NCBI GenBank assembly: GCA_945831575.1
Contig: CAMACX010000017.1
Location: 1-56,459, forward strand
Source of the DNA: an uncultured Mediterranea sp.
GTDB lineage: Bacteria > Bacteroidota > Bacteroidia > Bacteroidales > Bacteroidaceae
Direction of reading: 5' to 3'
DNA: 56,459 bases
Position 1 is the stretch's first letter, and each line of letters begins with the position of its first letter. Position numbers and translations under genes: made by a program. The notes under the pieces were generated by a model, which worked only from the letters and a program-made list of their open reading frames with translations, did not search any database and was not told the DNA's origin. Shown here piece after piece: positions 50,673-56,459 of the stretch.

Positions 50673-51495
50673 ATTCTCCTAATATTTTAAGTTCTTTGGT
50701 CAGGGGGCTGATGGCGATGATGGACTGCTTGTAGCGCAGGACATTGTCAAATACGATATCGACGTAGAATTGGTACTCCCACTCGCGTCCGATGATGGGG
50801 AGTGACTGGATCTTGGTGAGGTTGATGTGGTAGAACGAGAGGATGGAGAGCACCTGCGAGAGGCTGCCCTCTTCGTGGGGGAGGCTGAAGACGAGGCTGG
50901 CCTTGTTGACCTCCTTGCCGCGGTGACGGTTCAGCTCATCCACCTGCCAGGGGTCTGCAATCACGAGAAAGCGGGTGAAGTTGTGCTTGTTGGTCTCGAT
51001 ACTGGATGCCAGGATCTTCATGCCGTTACGCTGGGCGGCGGCTTGCGAGCAGATGGCTGCATGGCCGTGGAGTTGCTGCTTGCTGATGAGTTCGGCGCTG
51101 AGGGCTGTGTCCTCGGCCTCGACCACCTTGAGTGTGGGGTGCTGGTTGAGGAACTCACGGCATTGCATCAGGGCGATGGGGTGGGAGTTGACCTCCGTCA
51201 GGTCGGCCCAGTCTTCGGAGGGAAGGCAGACGAAGCAGTGGGAGATGCGTAGCTTGTGCTCGCCGACCACCTGGAGTCCGCTCTGCTTGAGCAGTTCGTA
51301 GTTGTGGAGCAGGCTGCCCGCGATGGTGTTCTCAATGGCACAGAGGGCTATCACCTTGTTGTCGTGGAGCACCTGGTCAAACACCTCCTCGAAGGTGGCG
51401 CAACAGATCAGTTCCACCTCTTCGCCCTGAAAGTACTGGTGGGCTGCGATGTCGTGATATGAGCCGAGGGCTCCTTGTATGGCTACTTTTTTCAT
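50656..51495 (-). CDS. pheA: Prephenate dehydratase
   Basis: A 279-residue enzyme that converts prephenate to phenylpyruvate, the last but one step to phenylalanine. The catalytic domain starts KKVAIQGALGSYHDIAAHQY and includes ALCAIENTIAGSLLHNYELL. The TRFLVIADP region leads into a C-terminal ACT domain (SLVFSLPHEEGSLSQVLSIL, LTKIQSLPI) that normally binds phenylalanine for feedback inhibition. It is a stand-alone dehydratase, with no mutase domain. It is the first gene of the operon and lies behind the leader peptide and terminator at 51518-51692, so its expression is likely set by attenuation. Confidence 0.95.
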   Translation of the reverse strand: MKKVAIQGALGSYHDIAAHQYFQGEEVELICCATFEEVFDQVLHDNKVIALCAIENTIAGSLLHNYELLKQSGLQVVGEHKLRISHCFVCLPSEDWADLTEVNSHPIALMQCREFLNQHPTLKVVEAEDTALSAELISKQQLHGHAAICSQAAAQRNGMKILASSIETNKHNFTRFLVIADPWQVDELNRHRGKEVNKASLVFSLPHEEGSLSQVLSILSFYHINLTKIQSLPIIGREWEYQFYVDIVFDNVLRYKQSIIAISPLTKELKILGEYEQFQ

Positions 51496-51517
51496 CGTTC
51501 TCTTTTACATTTGTGAT

Positions 51518-51555
51518 ATAAAAAAATCCCGCCTCTATGGGGTAGAAGCGGGATT
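51518..51555 (-). terminator. Attenuator terminator of the Phe/Tyr operon
   Basis: On the minus strand AATCCCGC (51555-51548) and GCGGGATT (51532-51525) form an 8-bp stem that continues as TCTA/TAGA, followed by a run of seven T (51526-51520). It lies 23 bp before the pheA start. The 5' arm can instead pair with TAGAGCGGGA at 51634-51625, which would prevent termination. Confidence 0.85.
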
Positions 51556-51605
51556 CCGTATCGGTTACTTAATCTTTATTCATCCTTGGTTCTTAAGCGT
51601 CACTG

Positions 51606-51692
51606 TCACTTGACACATACAAACTCCCGCTCTACTTTTTGGCTAAAGTAAAAGTAATAATAGAATCCGTATGTGCTGCTAAATCGCTTCAT
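51606..51692 (-). CDS. Phe/Tyr leader peptide of the aromatic operon
   Basis: A 28-codon ORF in the leader RNA, from ATG 51692 to TGA 51606. Ten of 28 codons encode Phe or Tyr, including seven in a row, FYYYFYF, at codons 10-16. The antiterminator strand TAGAGCGGGA lies across codons 20-23, just past this run. This is the layout of a ribosome-mediated attenuation leader. When charged tRNA-Phe or tRNA-Tyr is short, a ribosome stalled in the run would leave the strand free to pair with the terminator 5' arm and expression would continue. When both are plentiful the ribosome covers it and the terminator forms. The frame and codons are read directly; the mechanism is inferred from known pheA/trp-type leaders. 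Confidence 0.85.
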   Translation of the reverse strand: MKRFSSTYGFYYYFYFSQKVEREFVCVK

Positions 51693-51721
51693 CTGATGCT
51701 TACTGTTTTTAATTCACGTGA

Positions 51722-51751
51722 CAAAAGTAGTGCTTTTCTTTCAAAAACAAA
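51722..51751 (-). promoter_or_regulatory. Promoter of the Phe/Tyr operon and its leader
   Basis: On the minus strand TTTG (51751-51748), 18 nt, TACTTTTG (51729-51722). Transcription would start near 51715, giving a leader of about 220 nt that contains the whole leader peptide, antiterminator and terminator. Confidence 0.7.
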
Positions 51752-51760
51752 TAAAAAATC

Positions 51761-51792
51761 CACTTTTTTTTCATTTCAGCTGAAAAAAAGTG
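51761..51792 (-). terminator. Terminator of the ABC ATPase gene
   Basis: CACTTTTTTT(T)CA and TGAAAAAAAGTG form a 12-bp stem around TTTCAGC, immediately after the ABC gene stop, followed on the minus strand by GATTTTTT. It insulates the Phe/Tyr operon from the upstream genes. Confidence 0.7.
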
Positions 51793-52620
51793 CTATTCAG
51801 CGCCCTTTTCGGCGGCAGAGGCTTGCTCTTCAGGAGCATTTTCTTGCTTCTCTGTAGTAGGGGCTTGCTCTTGCTTCTCTGTAGCGGGGGCTTGCTCTTC
51901 GGCGGCAATCTCTTCCTCTACGCGGAGGTTGAAGTAGTCTTCCAGTTCCTTCTCAGCCGAGCCATCCACATTCTGCAGGTCGCGTAAGATGACTCCGTTC
52001 TCCAGCAAGGCAATGCGGCTGCACACATCGACCGTGTGATTGAGGTTGTGGCTGGAGATGATGACCGTGGCATGATGCTCCTCGTTGTAGCGCTTGAGCA
52101 GGTGCTTGATGATGCTCTGGCTGCTGGGGTCAAGGAAGTTGAAGGGCTCGTCGAGGATGAGCAGTTCGGGGTGGTGGAGCATGGCGGAGATGATGCCGAT
52201 TTTTTGCTTGTTGCCCATGGAGAAGTTGCGGATGTACTTCTTCTGTCCCAGCACTTCGCCGTTCATGAAGCGTTCGAAGGGCTGGAGCCGCTGATCGACC
52301 TCCTCCTTCTTGAGTCCATACATCTTGCCGATGAAGTAGAAGTACTCCTCGGGAGTGAGGTAGTCGATGAGGAATCCGTCGTCGATGAAGGCTCCGGTGA
52401 AGGCTTTCCACTCTTCGCTCTTCTCCACGGCGAGGCCCTTGAGGGTGACGTGACCTCGGTCGGCCTGGAGCAGGTCGAGAATGAGGCGGAACAGGGTGGT
52501 CTTACCGGCTCCGTTGTTTCCCACGAGGCCGAGCATTTCGCCCTGAGCTATCTGGTATTGCTCGATATCGACAGCCAGCTTGCTGCCGAATCGCTTCTGT
52601 AATTGCACGATGTTTATCAT
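51793..52620 (-). CDS. ABC transporter ATP-binding protein with repetitive acidic tail
   Basis: A 275-residue ABC ATPase. Walker A GNNGAGKTT is at residues 34-42, the signature region reads FSMGNKQKIGI rather than LSGGQ, and Walker B LLILDEPFNFLDP follows. Residues after about 232 form a Glu/Gln/Ala/Pro/Lys-rich tail containing two in-frame 9-residue repeats (EQAPATEKQ, EQAPTTEKQ) and degenerate copies; such tails are not part of the ABC fold. The start is ATG 52620, not the TTG at 52626. It is paired with a DUF5687 membrane protein 54 bp upstream, so it probably drives an exporter or membrane-related ABC system of unknown substrate. Confidence 0.9.
   Translation of the reverse strand: MINIVQLQKRFGSKLAVDIEQYQIAQGEMLGLVGNNGAGKTTLFRLILDLLQADRGHVTLKGLAVEKSEEWKAFTGAFIDDGFLIDYLTPEEYFYFIGKMYGLKKEEVDQRLQPFERFMNGEVLGQKKYIRNFSMGNKQKIGIISAMLHHPELLILDEPFNFLDPSSQSIIKHLLKRYNEEHHATVIISSHNLNHTVDVCSRIALLENGVILRDLQNVDGSAEKELEDYFNLRVEEEIAAEEQAPATEKQEQAPTTEKQENAPEEQASAAEKGAE
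51843..51896. repeat. 27-bp in-frame tandem repeat in the ABC ATPase tail
   Basis: Two 27-bp units (51843-51869, 51870-51896) differ at two bases and encode nine residues each. Slippage would change tail length in steps of nine residues without breaking the frame. Confidence 0.9.
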
Positions 52621-52674
52621 AATCAAATAATGGGTTATTGCGTTTTCGTTGTGGTGGTATGCGCCGGGTGTGAC

Positions 52675-54171
52675 TTAGCGTTGGCGTGAGTCACGGAATC
52701 CCTCCATGTTCTCGTAGCGGCGCTTCATAAAGCGGTGATAGACATTGCGTATCCAGTACTTGGAGGTAGCCATGAAGAGGATGCCGATGCCAATAAGGAT
52801 AAGCGAGGCCATGTCGGGGCTGACCATCACCTTCAGGAGCGAGTTGATGATGAAGGGAATGAAGAAGGCCCCAGCCGCGATGAGGTTCTGCATGCCGGTA
52901 CCGATGTTCTGACGGCTGGTGACCTTGGCGTTGAGGTTGAGCGTCTTCTTGTTGATGACGGCCAGCTGGAACAGCATCCAATAGACCGGGCCGGGCACGA
53001 AGAAGAGCCAGCCCAGGCAGGTGAGGAAGGTGATCTTGCCGGTGAAGACGGCGGGCAACATCAGCAGGAAGGGGATGATGAGCACGGCGCTCCAGAGGTA
53101 GTACTTGGCGCGGAGCAGCGAGTAGATACTCTCCTTACGGCTCATCAGGCCGTCGATGTAGTTGCCCTCGTAGGCCATCAGTCCGCTCAATCCCTGCACG
53201 GCGCAGATTACGAAGCAGTAGAGCACAAAGAACTCCCTCATGCCGCCCTGGTAGGTGTCGCTGAAGCTGAGCAAGAGGCTGAACATCAGTACCACGGCAG
53301 CTATCATGTAGAGCATCTTCTTGGTCATCTTGTTGCGCATGTAGAGCTTGAGCTCCAGGCGCATGTATTCGCCAATCTCACCGAAGCGGTTGAGGAAGCG
53401 GTACTCGGAGACCTTGCCCACCTTCTCGGTGGTCTCCTCCACCTTGCTGATCTCGGCATAGACCATGCGCTGCATCAGCACGCGGTTGATGAGCAGCAGC
53501 AGGAGGATGGCTACGGCCATGCCAAGGAAGGTGGGGATCTGTCCCTGAATGAATCCTTCACCCAGGTTCGTGCTCCAGTCGTAGAGGGGACTGTCGTCGG
53601 GAATAAAGAGGGCACACCCCAGAGCTCCATAGACCGCTGCGGGGAGCAGCAGCCACCAGATGCGTTCACCCATCAACGTCCGGCAGAGCAGGTACCAGTA
53701 GTTGTTGAAGAGCATCAGCAGCCAGATGCCGATGCAGTAGGTCAGCAGGCCCCAGATGCCGTAGAAACGGGTCACCGTGAGGATGCCGAAGGGCACGTAG
53801 AAGAAGAGCCACAGCAGGTTGTAACTGCTTAGGCCGGAGCGTACCAGCAGGATGTCGATGAGGCGATGCTTGCGGATGGGCAGCAGCACGTAGGGTTTCA
53901 TCTCCTGCGTGGGGGTCTTCTGGAAGGCGAAGCGCATCAGGAAGTCGATGGCCATCACGAAGACGAATCCGGCGTTCATCACGTGGTAAGGCTCTTTGGA
54001 GCCGCCGTCCATGGCGAAAGCAAACATGGTGCCAAAGAAGATGAGGTAGCCTATCCAGAAGAGGGCCATGAAGTACATCCAGAACTTGGCAAACCGGTTG
54101 GTCTCGAACATAGGGTTGCGCTTGTCGGCCAGCTTGCGGTGCTTACGCAGTTCGTTGTAGAGTGTAAACAT
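52675..54171 (-). CDS. DUF5687 family membrane protein (ABC permease partner)
   Basis: A 498-residue polytopic inner-membrane protein with about ten to twelve hydrophobic segments, such as FWMYFMALFWIGYLIFFGTM, LLTYCIGIWLLMLFNNYWYL and MAVAILLLLLINRVLM. The family DUF5687 is found next to ABC ATPases in Bacteroidetes and is taken to be the permease. A basic cytoplasmic loop (KVEETTEKVGKVSEYRF) separates the two halves. It is transcribed just upstream of the ATPase gene. Substrate is unknown. Confidence 0.85.
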   Translation of the reverse strand: MFTLYNELRKHRKLADKRNPMFETNRFAKFWMYFMALFWIGYLIFFGTMFAFAMDGGSKEPYHVMNAGFVFVMAIDFLMRFAFQKTPTQEMKPYVLLPIRKHRLIDILLVRSGLSSYNLLWLFFYVPFGILTVTRFYGIWGLLTYCIGIWLLMLFNNYWYLLCRTLMGERIWWLLLPAAVYGALGCALFIPDDSPLYDWSTNLGEGFIQGQIPTFLGMAVAILLLLLINRVLMQRMVYAEISKVEETTEKVGKVSEYRFLNRFGEIGEYMRLELKLYMRNKMTKKMLYMIAAVVLMFSLLLSFSDTYQGGMREFFVLYCFVICAVQGLSGLMAYEGNYIDGLMSRKESIYSLLRAKYYLWSAVLIIPFLLMLPAVFTGKITFLTCLGWLFFVPGPVYWMLFQLAVINKKTLNLNAKVTSRQNIGTGMQNLIAAGAFFIPFIINSLLKVMVSPDMASLILIGIGILFMATSKYWIRNVYHRFMKRRYENMEGFRDSRQR

Positions 54172-54193
54172 GATATGTGTGTATTAAAATATG

Positions 54194-54235
54194 AAGCGGC
54201 ACCACGGCGCTGACGAGAGTGACGTGATGCCGCTT
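54194..54235 (-). terminator. Hairpin after the M16 peptidase gene
   Basis: AAGCGGCA (54194-54201) and TGCCGCTT (54228-54235) form an 8-bp stem extended by CACG/CGTG. On the plus strand a T run follows directly (CTTTTTTG); on the minus strand the tail is CATATTTTAA. It probably ends the peptidase transcript; no separate promoter for the DUF5687 gene is evident in the 22 bp that follow. Confidence 0.6.
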
Positions 54236-54262
54236 TTTTGAATCAGTGGGAGTGCACAAAGC

Positions 54263-56459
54263 TTACTTCTTCTCCTCAGGTGCCGTCATGATGACAGTAA
54301 TCTTGTTGCCCTGCTTCATCAGGTCGGAGGCAAACTTGGCCACATCCGCAGCGGTGATGGCATCGAGGGTGGCCTCGTAGTCCTTCGTCAGGTCAATCTG
54401 CTCGAAGCAGTAGCTGTCCAGCACGTTGAGCCAGTAGTTGTTCTCCTTCTGGTTGTCGGCAAAGCGCTTCTGCAGCAGCTTCTTCGACTTGTCCAGCTTC
54501 TCGGCCGAGGGACCCTCTTGCGTCATCTTGACAAAGAGCTGGTCGATGAGGCTGTTGAGGTGGTCCTTCTTGGCAGGGTCGGTCTGATAGACAATCTGGA
54601 GAATGGCTTCAGGCTGCGGATACTTACTGAAGTTCTGCATGCAGCTTACGCCGTAGGTACCACCCTCCTTCTCGCGAATCTCCTCGGTGTAGGTGATGTT
54701 GAGCGAGTTGACGAGGATGCTGAGCAGCTGCTGGTTGCGCAGCGTGTAGTCCATCTTGCCGGAGTAGAGCATGATGTTGGTGGCCATGGGAGTCTGCTGC
54801 TCCTTGGCGTATTCGTTGAAGAATTGTCCCTTGCGGATGTTCATCTTGTGGTCAACCCACTGGCCCTTCTTGCCCGTGGAGGGAAGGGAGCCGAGGTAGG
54901 AGGCGATGAGGGGCTTGGCGGTGGTGAGGTCGATGTTGCCCACGAAGAAGAAGGTGAAGTCGCCGGCATTGGCGTAGCGCTCCAGGTACATCTGATAGAC
55001 GCGATCGAGGCTGACCTGGTCAATCATGTCGGCCTTGAGGTTGATGAATCGGGGATGATTGCCGTACATGGCGTAGCCGATGGAGTCGTTGATGGAATAG
55101 ACGGGGTTGGCCTCGGCGCTCTCCAGCTGGGCCTTGGTGCGGCTCTTCCAGGACTCAAAGGCTTCGGCATCCTTGCGCGGGGCGGTGAAGCTCAGATAGA
55201 CGAGCTGCATCATGGTCTCGAAGTCCTTGGGCGAGCAGCTGCCGTTGACTCCCTGGGTCAGCTTGCCTACGTTGGCATGTACGTTCACCTTCTTGCCGGC
55301 CAGCATCTTGGTGAGGTCGGTGTTGCTGAAGTTGCCCACGCCGCTTATGTCCATGATCTGGCTCATCACGGTGAAGTTGAGTTTGTCAGCATCCTCGAAT
55401 GCGTTGGTACCTCCGAGGCTGTAGCCCTTCATCAGGATCTCGTCAGCCTTGTAGTCGGTCTGCTTCACATAGACCTTGATGCCGTTGCTCAGTGTCAGCT
55501 CGGTGGCTCCGAAGAGGGCATTGGTCTTCTCCGAGACGATCTTGCCGCCCTTGGGGGCTTCGCTCATCAGGGGTTCGTTGCTCACCTTGTCCTCATAGGG
55601 CTTCACGTCGAGGCCCTTCATGCCCTTAAGCAGGGCAGCAATCTCCTCCTTGGTGGGCACGGTCACACCCTCCTTCTCAGGAGCTGCAATGAAGACGGCC
55701 TGATTCTCCTCGCTGATGAGGTTGGCTTGCTGGATGGCTTGGTTGATGGCGGCCAGGGGGATGTTGGGGGCTATCTGGTTCATCGTGGCATACTCATACT
55801 CGATGCCGGGGATGGGCTCGTTGCGGAGGAAGTGGTTGACGTACTCCTGCACGTAGCGGTTGTTCTTGGTCTTCTCGCGCTCGTTGTAGCTTGACTCCAG
55901 CTGCTGCAGGTACTTGGCGCGGGCGCGGCTGTATTCGCCCTCGGTGAAGCCGTAGCGACGTACGCGCTCCAGTTCGGCGAGTCCGGCTTCGAAGGCCTGC
56001 TTCATGCCTTCGCCCTTGCAGCCGATGCTCAGCGTGAAGGCACCTTTGCTGCCGCTGAGGAAGTAGTCGTCATCGTAGGCCCCGGCATAGACGAAGGGTG
56101 GATTGGCGCCCTGACGGATCTCGTCGAGGCGGGCATTGAGCATCGAGGAGACCATGTCAAGGATATAGTCCTGCAGCAGGTACATCATGTTGCCCTTGAG
56201 TGAGTCTGGGAACAGCTCATGCTTGAAGAAGAGCATGATGCTGGGGTCGTTGACCTCCTTGTCCTTACCTATATAGATAAGGGGCTCCTTGTTGTCGCCC
56301 ACGGGGAAGACGGTGCGCTTGGCAGGATTGACAGGGGCAGGTACATCAGCCCAAGTGCGCTTGATGTTGGCCTCCATGGCATCCACGTCGATGTCGCCCA
56401 CGATGATGATGCCCTGCAGGTCGGGGCGGTACCACTTCTGGTAGTAGCTGCGGATGGCC
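54263..56459 (-). CDS. M16 family metallopeptidase, C-terminal part
   Basis: The right edge cuts this gene; 731 codons are visible and the start lies outside. The first visible residues are AIRSYYQKWYRPDLQGIIIV, the typical segment after the active domain in pitrilysin/insulinase-type (M16) peptidases. The inactive-type second repeat then shows as ELTLSNGIKVYVKQTDYKADE, the second-domain counterpart of the usual LxNGL start, with FFFVGNIDLTTAKPLIASYLGSLPS and a C-terminal GGTYGVSCMQNFSKYPQ. The zinc-binding HxxEH of the first domain is off the window. It ends in FASDLMKQGNKITVIMTAPEE. It is most likely periplasmic, but no signal peptide can be seen here. Confidence 0.92.
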   Translation of the reverse strand, partial: AIRSYYQKWYRPDLQGIIIVGDIDVDAMEANIKRTWADVPAPVNPAKRTVFPVGDNKEPLIYIGKDKEVNDPSIMLFFKHELFPDSLKGNMMYLLQDYILDMVSSMLNARLDEIRQGANPPFVYAGAYDDDYFLSGSKGAFTLSIGCKGEGMKQAFEAGLAELERVRRYGFTEGEYSRARAKYLQQLESSYNEREKTKNNRYVQEYVNHFLRNEPIPGIEYEYATMNQIAPNIPLAAINQAIQQANLISEENQAVFIAAPEKEGVTVPTKEEIAALLKGMKGLDVKPYEDKVSNEPLMSEAPKGGKIVSEKTNALFGATELTLSNGIKVYVKQTDYKADEILMKGYSLGGTNAFEDADKLNFTVMSQIMDISGVGNFSNTDLTKMLAGKKVNVHANVGKLTQGVNGSCSPKDFETMMQLVYLSFTAPRKDAEAFESWKSRTKAQLESAEANPVYSINDSIGYAMYGNHPRFINLKADMIDQVSLDRVYQMYLERYANAGDFTFFFVGNIDLTTAKPLIASYLGSLPSTGKKGQWVDHKMNIRKGQFFNEYAKEQQTPMATNIMLYSGKMDYTLRNQQLLSILVNSLNITYTEEIREKEGGTYGVSCMQNFSKYPQPEAILQIVYQTDPAKKDHLNSLIDQLFVKMTQEGPSAEKLDKSKKLLQKRFADNQKENNYWLNVLDSYCFEQIDLTKDYEATLDAITAADVAKFASDLMKQGNKITVIMTAPEEKK

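Overview
The window is chromosomal DNA from a member of the Bacteroidales, most likely a Bacteroides-like gut commensal with fairly GC-rich genes. The evidence is: -33/-7 promoters of the Bacteroides type (TTTG about 20 nt upstream of TAnnTTTG), a type V fimbrial operon (DUF3575, DUF5119, fimbrillins, DUF4906), a secreted GH84 hexosaminidase, DUF4248/DUF5020/DUF5687 proteins, a type II chorismate mutase fused to DAHP synthase, and few strong Shine-Dalgarno sites.

Layout. 1-1330: 5' part of pyruvate:ferredoxin oxidoreductase. 1456-2634: AAA ATPase with an altered Walker B. 2748-6819: purine-base salvage operon (xpt, NCS2 permease, Tsx-like DUF5020 protein, ATP-grasp-like protein). 7044-8474: S41 peptidase lipoprotein. 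8566-18509: seven-gene fimbrial operon transcribed leftwards from one promoter. 18716-27213: accessory region with a compact replication-like module (DUF3987-type protein, CHC2/Toprim primase-like protein, DUF4248), an InlB-repeat protein, several unknowns, an AT-rich orphan and an AAA-ATPase/PD-(D/E)XK protein. 27561-29750: GH84. 29755-29950: remnant of a C1B aminopeptidase. 29965-38046: gltB-gltD-asnB. 38613-44945: purF-like, carA, carB. 45023-47420: tilS and a GH73/LysM protein, divergent. 47557-51495: Phe/Tyr operon pheA, aminotransferase, DAHP synthase-chorismate mutase, tyrA. 51793-54171: ABC ATPase and DUF5687 membrane protein. 54263-56459: C-terminal part of an M16 peptidase.

How the genes work together. 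The middle of the window is a glutamine-nitrogen hub: GltBD makes glutamate, while AsnB, the PurF-like enzyme and CarA each use glutamine amide nitrogen. The aromatic operon carries what looks like a complete ribosome-mediated attenuator: a promoter, a 28-codon leader peptide with seven consecutive Phe/Tyr codons, an antiterminator arm inside the leader, and a GC stem followed by a U tract just before pheA.

The observations most worth following are that aromatic attenuator (51496-51751); a nine-base C tract at 17829-17837, where loss of one base would fuse the OmpA-like and DUF3575 fimbrial genes into one protein; the DUF3987/primase/DUF4248 module with its inverted-repeat upstream region; a Walker B Glu-to-Gln change in the ATPase at 1456-2634; and a recurring pattern in which many intergenic spacers hold their own private short tandem duplication.
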